DNA of 64,000 bases from contig NZ_CP021744.1 in assembly GCF_002192455.1 (NCBI RefSeq), forward strand, positions 1,674,001 through 1,738,000, in the 5' to 3' direction. Shown piece by piece: positions 43,114 to 51,936 of this stretch. The stretch's first letter is position 1; each line of letters opens with the position of its first letter. The notes below the pieces were generated by a model that saw only the letters and a list, made by a program, of their open reading frames with translations, searched no databases and had not been told where the DNA came from. A program made the translations under genes and the position numbers. Source of the stretch: Streptomyces albireticuli. GTDB lineage: Bacteria > Actinomycetota > Actinomycetes > Streptomycetales > Streptomycetaceae.

Positions 43114-45239
43114 GCACCACCGCTGAACTTCTCAAGGGCGCGGCGGAGCTGTTCCCGGGCGAGGTCGTGACCCAGGCGCACGTGCGCCACTTCGACCTCC
43201 CCAAGGGCGCGGGCACCTTCGCGCTCATCACGCTGGACAACGGCCTGGACCACACCAAGCCGACCACGTTCGGCCCCCGGTCGCTGGCGAACCTCAGCGC
43301 CGCGATCGACCAGGTCGAGGCGGAGGCCCGGGACGGGAAGATCACCGGCGTCGGCGTCACCGGCAAGCCGTTCATCTTCGCGGTCGGCGCCGACCTCAAG
43401 GGCGTCGAGCTGCTCGCCCGCCACGAGGACGCGCTGGCCATCGGCAAGGGCGGCCACGACGTCTTCAAGCGGCTGTCGTCGCTGGCGGTGCCGACCTTCG
43501 CGTACTACAACGGCGCGGCCATGGGCGGCGGCGTCGAGGTCGGTCTGCACTGCTCGTACCGCACGGTGTCGAAGGCGATCCCCGCCTTCTCGCTGCCCGA
43601 GGTCTTCCTCGGTCTCGTCCCGGGCTGGGGCGGCTGCACGCTGCTGCCGAACCTCATCGGCGCGGACCGCGCGGTCTCGGTGATCATCGAGAACTCGCTC
43701 AGCCAGAACAAGCAGCTGCGCGGCAAGCAGGTCTTCGAGCTGGGCATCGCCGACGCGCTCTTCGAGGGCGCGGACTTCCTGGAGCAGTCGCTGCTCTGGA
43801 CCGCCTCCGTGCTGAACGGCGAGACCGAGGTCTCCCGCCCCGAGGTCGACCGCGGCGAGGCCTGGGACCAGGCCGTCGAGCGCGGCCGGTTCATCGCGGA
43901 CTCCAAGGTGCACGGCGCGGCCCCGGCCGCCTACCGCGCGCTGGAGATCATCTCCGCGGCGAAGAACGGCGACCTGGCCGCCGGCTTCGACGCCGAGGAC
44001 AAGGCCCTCGCGGACCTGATCATGGGCGGCGAGCTGCGCAGCGGCATCTACGCCTTCAACCTGGTGCAGAAGCGCGCCAAGCGCCCGGCCGGTGCCCCGG
44101 ACCGCTCGCTGGCCCGCCCGGTCACCAAGGTGGGCGTCGTCGGCGCCGGCCTGATGGCCTCTCAGCTCGCGCTGCTGTTCCTGCGCCGCCTGGAGGTGCC
44201 GGTCGTGCTGACCGACATCGACCAGGAGCGGATCGACAAGGGCGTCGGCTACGTCCACGGCGAGATCGACAAGCTGCTCGCCAAGGGCCGCATCGGCCAG
44301 GACAAGGCCAACCGCCTCAAGGCCTCCGTGACGGGCTCCCTCGACAAGGCCGCCGCCTTCGGCGACGCGGACTTCGTCATCGAGGCCGTCTTCGAGGAGA
44401 TGGGCGTCAAGCAGCAGGTGTTCGCCGAGGTCGAGGCGGTGGTGCCCGCGCACACCATCCTCGCCACCAACACCTCCTCGCTGTCCGTCACCGAGATGGC
44501 GTCAAAGCTCAAGCACCCCGAGCGGGTCGTGGGCTTCCACTTCTTCAACCCGGTCGCGATCCTCCCGCTCCTGGAGATCGTCCGCGGCGAGCGGACCGAC
44601 GACGCGTCGCTGGCCACCGCCTTCGGCGTCGCCAAGAAGCTGAAGAAGACCGCGGTGCTGGTGAAGGACGCCCCGGCGTTCGTCGTCAACCGCATCCTGA
44701 CCCGCTTCATGGGCGAGATCCAGAACGTCATCGACGAGGGCACGCCGGTCGCGGTGGCCGAGAAGGCCGTCGAGCCGCTCGGTCTGCCGATGTCGCCGCT
44801 GGTGCTGCTGGAGCTGGTCGGCCCGGCGATCGGTCTGCACGTCTCCGAGACGCTCAACCGCGCCTTCCCGGACCGCTTCACCGTCTCGCCGAACCTGGCC
44901 GCCGTGGTCAAGGCCGGCAAGCGCGGCTTCTACGTCTACGACTCCGGCAAGCCGGAGCTGGACCCCGAGGTCGCGGCGCTCCTGAAGCAGGGCGACGTCG
45001 TCCTGACCGAGGAGCAGGTGCGCGACCGGGTCCTGGACGCCGTCGCGCAGGAGATCGGCCTGATGCTGGACGAGGGCGTCGTCGCCGAGGCCCAGGACAT
45101 CGACCTGTGCCTGATCACGGGCGCGGGCTGGCCCTTCCACCTGGGCGGCATCACGCCGTACCTGGACCGCGAGGGCGTCTCCGAGCGGGCCACGGGCCGG
45201 CGCTTCCTGGCGCCGGGCGTGGCGAGCGTGCCGGCGTAA
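43110..45239 (+). CDS. fadB: Beta-oxidation multifunctional protein FadB
   Basis: 709 aa. N-terminal enoyl-CoA hydratase/isomerase domain (ITGVGVTGKPFIFAVGADLKGVE, then YYNGAAMGGGVEVGLHCSYR, SLPEVFLGLVPGWGG) joined to a 3-hydroxyacyl-CoA dehydrogenase (NAD site VGVVGAGLMASQLALLF; GFHFFNPVAILPLLEIV with the catalytic His; C-terminal helical domain). It forms the beta-oxidation complex with FadA. GTGA overlap gives translational coupling. Confidence 0.94.
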   Translation: MSTTAELLKGAAELFPGEVVTQAHVRHFDLPKGAGTFALITLDNGLDHTKPTTFGPRSLANLSAAIDQVEAEARDGKITGVGVTGKPFIFAVGADLKGVELLARHEDALAIGKGGHDVFKRLSSLAVPTFAYYNGAAMGGGVEVGLHCSYRTVSKAIPAFSLPEVFLGLVPGWGGCTLLPNLIGADRAVSVIIENSLSQNKQLRGKQVFELGIADALFEGADFLEQSLLWTASVLNGETEVSRPEVDRGEAWDQAVERGRFIADSKVHGAAPAAYRALEIISAAKNGDLAAGFDAEDKALADLIMGGELRSGIYAFNLVQKRAKRPAGAPDRSLARPVTKVGVVGAGLMASQLALLFLRRLEVPVVLTDIDQERIDKGVGYVHGEIDKLLAKGRIGQDKANRLKASVTGSLDKAAAFGDADFVIEAVFEEMGVKQQVFAEVEAVVPAHTILATNTSSLSVTEMASKLKHPERVVGFHFFNPVAILPLLEIVRGERTDDASLATAFGVAKKLKKTAVLVKDAPAFVVNRILTRFMGEIQNVIDEGTPVAVAEKAVEPLGLPMSPLVLLELVGPAIGLHVSETLNRAFPDRFTVSPNLAAVVKAGKRGFYVYDSGKPELDPEVAALLKQGDVVLTEEQVRDRVLDAVAQEIGLMLDEGVVAEAQDIDLCLITGAGWPFHLGGITPYLDREGVSERATGRRFLAPGVASVPA

Positions 45240-45263
45240 CACCGGGCGTGACACCGGAATGGC

Positions 45264-45306
45264 CCGGAGCGCCGGGCGGGTTGGTCGGAACCCGCTCGGC
45301 GCTCCG
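45264..45306. terminator. Hairpin after fadB
   Basis: CCGGAGCGCCGGGCGGGTT (45264-45282) pairs with 45289-45306 with a short loop and one bulge, 24 bp after the fadB stop. The next gene is convergent. Confidence 0.72.
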
Positions 45307-45375
45307 GCGTTTCCCGGTCCGGGGACGCGCGGAGCCGGCCGAGCTCCGTGCCCCCCTGGCCGCCGCCCGCACGCT

Positions 45376-46356
45376 CTACCCGCCCCAGCGCCGCGTCACC
45401 TCCCTCAGCGCCGCCACCGCCTCCGCCACGAGCCCGTCGTCCATCCGCACCCGGCGGTTGTGCTCCACGTGCAGGAACGGCACCCCCACCGCCGCCGCGT
45501 GGTCGCCCTCGACGTTCGTGCGGCCCTCCAGGCGGCCGCAGTAGCGCTCCCACACCTCGCACACGCGCAGGTCCCGCGCGCGCAGTTCCCCGGCCAGGCG
45601 GCGGGCCCACCGGAGCCCGGCGTCGCCCTTGCCCGTCGAGACGACGACGTCCTGGTCGGGCAGGCTGCTGTCGGCGAAGCCGTGCACCTGGACGGCCGGA
45701 AGCTCGCGGTCGGCGAGCGCGTCGGAGACGGCCGCGAAGACGGAGTCCCGGCGATGAGCCACGTCGGCCACGTCCGGCGCGTCCGCCGCACCCTCCGTCG
45801 AGGAGCCGCCCGCCGCCCGGTGCGCGCCGGCCAGGACCAGGACGCCGCCGGGCGTCCCCCGCAGCAGCCCGATGCCGAGCTGTTCGGTGCGCAGGTCGGC
45901 CGTGGGGTGCGGGACCTGCACCTGCCAGCGGGCCGGGCCGCGCAGATCCACGTAGACCCGGCCCCAGCCGCGCCGCGCCTCCCCGTCCGCCGTGGCGTCG
46001 GCGATCTCGGCGACCTGCTGCCCGCCGTCCCGGTCCACGAGGGCCCGTACGGTGTAGCCGACCTTGGCCAGGGCCCGTTCGGCGCCGGCGCGGTGGCCGT
46101 CGAGCAGCGCGCGTACGCCGTCGGCGACGGCTCGGCGGTCACGCTCGCCGGGCACCTGGTAGCGCCCGCCCGCGGTGATGCGGTCGGTGAAGTCCGTGAT
46201 CCGCTGCCGGAGGTCGACGGAACCGGGCGTGCCGACCCGGGCCGGGGCGGTGGCGGGCGGGCCGGAGCCGGCCGGGGACGAACATCCCGTGAGCCCCACG
46301 AGCGTGAGGACCGCGAGCAGCGCGAGGGCGCGGGCGCCGCCCGACTTGAGTCTCAT
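45376..46356 (-). CDS. Unrecognised lipoprotein divergent from the poly-gamma-glutamate operon
   Basis: About 326 aa. Signal peptide with lipobox LTGC. I cannot name the family. Candidate metal or catalytic residues are conserved-looking: VPHPTADLRTE (His-Pro-x3-Asp-x2-Thr-Glu), LVLAGAHRAAGG, ADVAHRRDS, AVQVHGFAD and the C-terminal FLHVEHNRRVR. Several His/Glu/Asp clusters of this type suggest a zinc-dependent hydrolase of the carboxypeptidase/amidase fold. Its position makes a role in trimming gamma-glutamyl polymer conceivable, which is inference. Confidence 0.65.
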   Translation of the reverse strand: MRLKSGGARALALLAVLTLVGLTGCSSPAGSGPPATAPARVGTPGSVDLRQRITDFTDRITAGGRYQVPGERDRRAVADGVRALLDGHRAGAERALAKVGYTVRALVDRDGGQQVAEIADATADGEARRGWGRVYVDLRGPARWQVQVPHPTADLRTEQLGIGLLRGTPGGVLVLAGAHRAAGGSSTEGAADAPDVADVAHRRDSVFAAVSDALADRELPAVQVHGFADSSLPDQDVVVSTGKGDAGLRWARRLAGELRARDLRVCEVWERYCGRLEGRTNVEGDHAAAVGVPFLHVEHNRRVRMDDGLVAEAVAALREVTRRWGG

Positions 46357-46466
46357 GTCGGTAAAATTACCCCTTCCGGACATTCGACTTGGCAAAGCAC
46401 ACCCACCGCCCTATACGCCAAGTTCCCGACAGACGCACGTACATGGGGCGTGTCGCCACAGACATT

Positions 46467-46495
46467 TTGGAAACGCTTTAATTATTGCTTAGGAT
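46467..46495 (+). promoter_or_regulatory. Housekeeping-type promoter of the pgs-like operon
   Basis: TTGGAA (46467-46472), an exact 17-bp spacer, and TAGGAT (46490-46495). The spacer and flanks form an AT-rich island unusual in this DNA. The start would lie near 46502, leaving a leader of about 95 nt before the ATG at 46597. Confidence 0.65.
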
Positions 46496-46596
46496 TCAAC
46501 GGCCCCCGGCTCTCCCCAGCCCTCACCCGCACGCGCCGCAGACAACTCCACCCCTCCCGTCGTCCCGGCAACGCCGTGCCGCGGTCGAAAGGAACC

Positions 46597-48936
46597 ATGT
46601 TGTCCGCTTCGCGCGGCACGCGCCGGCGCAAGATACGCCGCCGCGCCGACATGCCCCTGCTGGGTGGCGCCCGGCCGCCGATAGCCGCGCTGCTGGCACT
46701 GCTGCTGGCCGTGGCCGGCGCGACGGCGCTCGTCCTGGGCGACCGCGACCGGGCGGGCACCGACACGGCGATACTCGGCTCGCAGCAGCGGGTGGCCGAG
46801 GACGGCGCCCTGTCGCTGCGCGCCTCCCTCGACGAGAGCGTCACCGACCTCCAGCGCGCCGCGACCCTCTTCGCGGGCCCCGAGCCCGTGGCGGCCGACA
46901 CGGCCCTGGACAAGCTCGGCAAGGTCTACAACAAGTGGCGCGGCACCGCCGTCATCGACCCGGCCGACGGTACCCTGCTCGCCGCGCGCGGCGAGAACAT
47001 CCCGCTCGCCTCCCTCCTCAAGGACGCCAAGGGCACGACGGAGGGCGGGACCGCCGGAACCGCCCAGGGCGACAAGGGCGACAAGGGCGACAAGGGCGAC
47101 AAGGGCAAGGACGGCAAGTCGCCCGGGACCGGCGAGCTGACCGCCCCCGCCCCGCAGCTGGTGCGGCTGCGCTCGGGCGAGACCCGGATGCTGGTCACGG
47201 CCCCGCTGCGGGGCGGCGACCGGCCCCGGCTGCTCGTCGCCTCCGGCACCCTCAACGTCCCCGGCATCTCCACCGGCGAGAACCGCTCCCTGCTGGTCGT
47301 CGACTCGGCCGGCACAGTGCTCGCCAGCGACGGCCCGCCCGTGGCCCGTACGTCCTGGGCCAAGCAGGCCGCCCGCACCGCGGCCTCGAACTTCACCAGG
47401 ACCCCCGAGCCCGGCGGCCACCCCGGCGCCAGCGGCCACCTGATGGCCCGTACGGGCGGCGGCGACAGCGACCGCCGCACGGCCGTGGGCTACGCGGCGG
47501 CCGGCCGCGCGCCCGGTGAGGACAGCCCCGCCGGCGGCCTCGGTCTCTCGGTGATCACCTCGGTCAAGGTCACCGGCGACCCGGCGGCCGTCCGCACCCA
47601 GGCGTTCGGCCTGGTGGCGGCGGGCGTGCTGCTGGTCCTGGCACTGGTCGTGACCTGGGTGCTGATGCGTACGGTCCAGCGGCCGCTGCTCCAGCTGTAC
47701 CTGGAGAGCCGCAGGCTCGGCCGCGGTGAACTCGACCGGCCGGTCCGGCGCTTCCGGGGCCGTGAGCCGGCCCGGATCGGCGCCGCACTGGAGAGCCTGC
47801 GCCGCCAGAGCCTCGGCGAGCGCCCCACGCGCACCGGCCGGGCCCGCGGCGGCTTCGGCACCCGCGGCACCGTCGTGGTCTGCGGGGTGCTGCTGCTCGC
47901 CTGGGCCGCGCCGCTCCTGCTGCTGCTCAACCGCGCGGGCGGTTCCGTGACGGTGCCCAAGCAGCTCGTCGAGGACCAGCGGCGGCGCACCGACACCGCC
48001 GCCGACCGGGTCCGCAAGGCGCTCAACGAGGGCTGGGCGGACGTCGCCTCGGTCGCCCAGATCGTCGGCGCGGGCACGAAGGACCCGGCCAAGGACGGCA
48101 AGGACGAGAAGGACGACAAGAAGGCGGCCAAGGACACCGCCGCCGACAAGAGCGTCCTGGAGACGACCCTGCGCGAGCACCCCCGCTACCGCGCCGTCTA
48201 CGTCCTGGACGGCGACGGCAAGGTCGTCGCCCGGGCCGGTGCCTCGCCCCGCCACCCGGCCGGGCGCAAGCCGTACCCGGACTCCGTCGCCCAGCTCAAC
48301 ACCTCCGGCAAGGAGCCGGCCGTCGCCGCGTACGCCGCCGTGCCGGACGGCAACGGCCGCACCCTCGTCGGCGAGTACGACCCGCAGTTCCTCATCTCGA
48401 TGGTCACCCGGCCCGGCCTCGGCCAGGTCTGGCTGGTCGACAAGAAGCACCGCGTCATCGCCGCCGACCGCCAGCACGGCTTCCGCGCGTTCAGCAAGCT
48501 GCCCGGCGGCCACCTCGACTCCCTGGCCGCCAAGGCCCGCAAGGACAGCGACGGCAAGGCGGTCCTGCACCGCTCGGCCCGCTCGGCGTCCCTCGCGGCG
48601 GCCGCGCCCTTCACCGGCGGCGGCGCGGTCAAGGGCCTGGAGTGGCAGGTCGTCAGCGAGCAGCCGACGTCCTGGCTGAAGCTGCCCGAGTACACCGCCG
48701 AGCGGCACACCATGCTCGCCGGCCTGCTGGGCGTGACCGCGGCCGTCGCCTGCCTGGGCTGGCTGCACATCATCGTCGTCCGGCCGCTGCGCTCGCTCGC
48801 CGACAAGGCGGAGGCGCTGGCGGCGGGCGACCGGAAGACCGTGCTGTTCCCGCAGCACCACGACGAGGTCGGCGCCGTCGTCCGCAACCTGGAGCTGATC
48901 CGGCAGCGGCTGGCGCGACCCTCCGGAAGGAACTGA
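46597..48936 (+). CDS. Duplicated sensor/HAMP membrane protein of the poly-gamma-glutamate operon
   Basis: 779 aa. Two similar units in tandem. Unit 1: TM about 28-47, extracytoplasmic domain 50-333, TM 334-357, HAMP-like 358-405. Unit 2: TM 425-446, extracytoplasmic domain 447-705 (with YRAVYVLDGDGKVVARAG and VWLVDKKHRVIAAD, Cache-like strands), TM 706-728, HAMP 729-772. The chain ends right after the second HAMP: no kinase, chemotaxis, cyclase or other output domain. A collagen-like Gly-Asp-Lys repeat (158-171) lies in the first outer loop. pgsB follows by 4 bp, so it is probably part of, or a regulator of, the polymer synthase. Confidence 0.82.
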   Translation: MLSASRGTRRRKIRRRADMPLLGGARPPIAALLALLLAVAGATALVLGDRDRAGTDTAILGSQQRVAEDGALSLRASLDESVTDLQRAATLFAGPEPVAADTALDKLGKVYNKWRGTAVIDPADGTLLAARGENIPLASLLKDAKGTTEGGTAGTAQGDKGDKGDKGDKGKDGKSPGTGELTAPAPQLVRLRSGETRMLVTAPLRGGDRPRLLVASGTLNVPGISTGENRSLLVVDSAGTVLASDGPPVARTSWAKQAARTAASNFTRTPEPGGHPGASGHLMARTGGGDSDRRTAVGYAAAGRAPGEDSPAGGLGLSVITSVKVTGDPAAVRTQAFGLVAAGVLLVLALVVTWVLMRTVQRPLLQLYLESRRLGRGELDRPVRRFRGREPARIGAALESLRRQSLGERPTRTGRARGGFGTRGTVVVCGVLLLAWAAPLLLLLNRAGGSVTVPKQLVEDQRRRTDTAADRVRKALNEGWADVASVAQIVGAGTKDPAKDGKDEKDDKKAAKDTAADKSVLETTLREHPRYRAVYVLDGDGKVVARAGASPRHPAGRKPYPDSVAQLNTSGKEPAVAAYAAVPDGNGRTLVGEYDPQFLISMVTRPGLGQVWLVDKKHRVIAADRQHGFRAFSKLPGGHLDSLAAKARKDSDGKAVLHRSARSASLAAAAPFTGGGAVKGLEWQVVSEQPTSWLKLPEYTAERHTMLAGLLGVTAAVACLGWLHIIVVRPLRSLADKAEALAAGDRKTVLFPQHHDEVGAVVRNLELIRQRLARPSGRN
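47068..47103 (+). repeat. Four perfect 9-bp repeats (GGCGACAAG)
   Basis: Four copies in frame encode (Gly-Asp-Lys)4 in an outer loop of the HAMP protein; a degenerate tail (GGCAAGGACGGCAAG) follows. Copy number could vary by slippage without breaking the frame. Confidence 0.85.
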
Positions 48937-48940
48937 CCCC

Positions 48941-50209
48941 GTGCTCTTCCTCTACACGGTCCTGGTGATCTGCTGTGCGATCGTGCTGGTCGCCGGGGTG
49001 ATCGAGCAGCGCCGGCACTTCACCAACCTCGACCTCATCCCCACCCGGGTGCTGATCAACGGCATCCGGGGCAAGAGCTCCATCACCCGGCTGTGCGCGG
49101 GGGCGCTGCGCGGCGGCGGGCTGGTCACGGTCGCCAAGACCACCGGCACCGCGGCCCGCTTCATCCACCCGGACGCCACCGAGGAGCCGGTCTACCGCAA
49201 GTTCGGCATCGCCAACGTCGTCGAGCAGATCGGCATCGTGCGGCGCGCCGCCGCGTACCGCCCGCACGCCCTGGTGATCGAGTGCATGGCGGTGATGCCG
49301 GCGCTCCAGGAGGTCAACCAGACCAAGCTGATCCGCTCCACGATCGGTGTGCTGTGCAACGTCCGTGAGGACCACCTGGCCGAGATGGGCCCGACCCTGG
49401 ACGACGTCGCCCGGTCGCTGAGCCGGTCCATGCCGCACGGCGGGATCTGTGTGACGGCCGAGGTCGACCGGCTGCACATCCTCCAGGAGGAGGCAGACAA
49501 GCGCGACTGCCGGCTGATCGCGGTGGACCCGGAGACGGTCACCGACGCGGAGCTGCGCGGCTTCAGCTGGTTCACGTTCAAGGAGAACGTCGCCATCGCG
49601 CTGGCCGTCGCCGAGCTGCTGGGCGTCGAGCGCGCCACGGCCCTCCAGGGGATGTACGACGCGCCGCCGGACCCCGGTGTGCTGTCCGTGGAGCGCTACC
49701 GCACCCCCGAGGGCGTGCCGTTCCGCTTCGCCAACGTCTTCGCGGCCAACGACCCCGAGTCGACGCTGATGAACGTCGAGCAGCTGCTCGGCCTCGGCGC
49801 CATCGAGCGGCCGCTGCACGTGCTGATCAACTGCCGCCCCGACCGTGTCGAGCGCAACGGGCAGATGGGCGAGATCATCCCCCGGCTGGCCCCCGACTCG
49901 GTCTTCCTCATCGGCCATCCCACCAAGAGCGCCGCCGACGCGATCCCCGCCGAGTGGCGCGACCGTGTCGTCGACCTGGGCGGTGACCGCCGCGACCCGG
50001 CCGAACTGGAGCGCGAGATCCTGGGCCGGCTCGGCCCGGGCGCCTCGCTGGTGGCCATCGGCAACATCCACGGCCAGGGCGAGCTGCTGCTGGAGCGGCT
50101 GGCCGAGCTGCCGGCGGACGAGGCGGCGCAGGCCGAGCGGCCGGCGGAGCCGGAGGAGCCCCCCGTGTATGTCCCGACGTATATAGAGCCCACAGGAGAC
50201 TTCCGTTGA
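48941..50209 (+). CDS. pgsB: Poly-gamma-glutamate synthase PgsB/CapB
   Basis: 422 aa. Mur-ligase-like amide ligase that activates the glutamate carboxyl with ATP at the membrane. An N-terminal membrane segment (1-20), then the P-loop variant LINGIRGKSSITR (about 38-50), VIECMAVMPALQEVNQ, NVREDHLAEMG and the C-terminal VAIGNIHGQGELLLE are PgsB/CapB hallmarks. The substrate is inferred from the family. The TGA overlaps the pgsC start. Confidence 0.92.
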   Translation: MLFLYTVLVICCAIVLVAGVIEQRRHFTNLDLIPTRVLINGIRGKSSITRLCAGALRGGGLVTVAKTTGTAARFIHPDATEEPVYRKFGIANVVEQIGIVRRAAAYRPHALVIECMAVMPALQEVNQTKLIRSTIGVLCNVREDHLAEMGPTLDDVARSLSRSMPHGGICVTAEVDRLHILQEEADKRDCRLIAVDPETVTDAELRGFSWFTFKENVAIALAVAELLGVERATALQGMYDAPPDPGVLSVERYRTPEGVPFRFANVFAANDPESTLMNVEQLLGLGAIERPLHVLINCRPDRVERNGQMGEIIPRLAPDSVFLIGHPTKSAADAIPAEWRDRVVDLGGDRRDPAELEREILGRLGPGASLVAIGNIHGQGELLLERLAELPADEAAQAERPAEPEEPPVYVPTYIEPTGDFR

Positions 50210-50688
50210 TCCCCGCCGTCCTCACCCCGGAGATCGCCGCCATCGGGATCGCCCTGGGCCTGCTGTTCTCGCTGGTCTGCTATCTGACGACCAACCTCTC
50301 CCCCGGTGGCATGATCACCCCCGGCTGGCTGGCCCTCACCCTGGTCGAGGACCTCCAGCGCGCGGCCATGGTGGTCGGCATCACCGTGCTGACGTACCTG
50401 TCCACGCTGCTGCTCCAGCGGTACGTGATCCTCTACGGCAAGCGGCTGTTCGCCGCGGTCGTGCTCACCGGCGTGGTGCTCCAGGCGACCCTGCACATCA
50501 TCCTCCAGCAGCAGTTCCCGCTGATGTACGCCAACCAGACGCTCGGCTTCATCGTCCCGGGCCTGATCGCCTATCAGCTGGTCCGCCAGCCGAAGGGCGC
50601 GACGCTGCTGGCCACGGGCACGGTCTCGCTGGCCAACTACGTCGTCCTCACCGCCGGCATCCTGCTCGGCTTCATGCCCACCGCCTGA
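50206..50688 (+). CDS. pgsC: Poly-gamma-glutamate biosynthesis protein PgsC/CapC
   Basis: 160 aa, about four or five membrane helices, standard length. GLLFSLVCYLTTNLSPGGMITPGWLAL is the conserved PgsC N-terminus. It forms the membrane synthase core with PgsB. The TTG start at 50206 overlaps the pgsB stop (TTGA) and follows AGGAG. Confidence 0.9.
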   Translation: MIPAVLTPEIAAIGIALGLLFSLVCYLTTNLSPGGMITPGWLALTLVEDLQRAAMVVGITVLTYLSTLLLQRYVILYGKRLFAAVVLTGVVLQATLHIILQQQFPLMYANQTLGFIVPGLIAYQLVRQPKGATLLATGTVSLANYVVLTAGILLGFMPTA

Positions 50689-50726
50689 CCCGCCTGACCC
50701 TCCTTACCCTCACGGAGCGCAGCCTG

Positions 50727-51809
50727 ATGACCCCGAAGACCAAGGACCGCAAGAAGCAGAGCCTGACCGGCCGCCGCGCGGTGCACGCGCTGGTCGTGAC
50801 CGGTCTGCTCGGCGCCAGCGCGTACCTCACCGTGGAGCTGCGCGACAAGCAGCCGGAGGCCGCGCCGCCGGTACGGTCCGTGGGCGGCTCCGGGCCCACC
50901 GCGGGCGCCAAGGCGGCGCCCGGCGAGCGGCGCTTCGAGCGGCTCGCCAACCCGGCCCGTACGGTCGTCCGCGCCGGGGACGGCGCGGTGCTGGCCACCT
51001 TCACCGACGGCGCCCGCACCGCGGTGCTCACCGGCCCCAGCCGTACCTTCACCGAACCGAAGTACACCTCGGCGAAGGTGACCACGGACAGCTGGGTGCG
51101 GCTGCTGCCGCAGCAGTGGAAGGAGGGCTCGGAGAAGGCCGCCTGGTTCACCGAGTGGTTCGGGAAGTCCCTGGGCAGCAAGGACCCCGACATCTTCGCC
51201 TTCTCCATGGAGTACCTGGAGGGCGCACCGCAGAAGAAGGACGCGCAGGGGCTCGTCTACGCGGGCGACGCCCAGTTCGGCCCGCTCAACCCGGGCGGTT
51301 CGGAGGCGGGCGACATGCGCCTGGAGCAGTCGGACTTCTACGACTACCTGGGCATCCCGTACACCTTCCGGGACGGCACCGTGGAGCGCCCCGAGCCGCA
51401 GCGGCTGCGGGCCATGGACTGCTCGGGCTTCGTGCGCACCGTCTTCGGCTACCGCGCCCGCTACCCGCTGATGGGCAAGGACGTGAAGGGCGACGGCCTG
51501 CCCCGCACGGCCAACGGCATGGCGCGCCTCTCCCCCGGCGTCCCCGTCCTGGAGCTGAACGGCAAGCGCCCCGAGGCCACCGACCGGCTCCAGCCGGGCG
51601 ACCTCGTCTTCTTCGACATCGACCGCCGCACCGGCGACCGTCTGGACCACGTGGGCATCTACCTGGGCCTGGACACGGACGGCAAGCCCCGCTTCATCTC
51701 CAGCCGCGAGGAGGCCAACGGCCCGACGTTCGGCGACAAGGGCGGCACGGCCCGCCTGGACGGCAACGGCTTCTACGCGACGGGGCTGCGCAGCGCGAAG
51801 CGGCTCTGA
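50727..51809 (+). CDS. NlpC/P60-family cell-wall or polymer hydrolase
   Basis: 360 aa. One N-terminal membrane anchor (about 20-36), an extracytoplasmic SH3-like region, then an NlpC/P60 domain with catalytic Cys232 in AMDCSGFVRTVFGY and His308 in LDHVGIYLG. Such enzymes cleave gamma-D-glutamyl bonds. Placed fourth in the operon, it could release or trim poly-gamma-glutamate or link it to peptidoglycan; this is inference. Confidence 0.85.
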   Translation: MTPKTKDRKKQSLTGRRAVHALVVTGLLGASAYLTVELRDKQPEAAPPVRSVGGSGPTAGAKAAPGERRFERLANPARTVVRAGDGAVLATFTDGARTAVLTGPSRTFTEPKYTSAKVTTDSWVRLLPQQWKEGSEKAAWFTEWFGKSLGSKDPDIFAFSMEYLEGAPQKKDAQGLVYAGDAQFGPLNPGGSEAGDMRLEQSDFYDYLGIPYTFRDGTVERPEPQRLRAMDCSGFVRTVFGYRARYPLMGKDVKGDGLPRTANGMARLSPGVPVLELNGKRPEATDRLQPGDLVFFDIDRRTGDRLDHVGIYLGLDTDGKPRFISSREEANGPTFGDKGGTARLDGNGFYATGLRSAKRL

Positions 51810-51936
51810 CGGCGGGCGGGGGTTTCCCCGCCCGCTACCGCCCGACGACAGCGGGACGTTTCCCCGCCGTCGCGCCGATGTGAGGTTCGGCCGCGCGGTG
51901 GGGGCTCACGCCCCCGGGGTCAGCGGCCGTCGGGCC

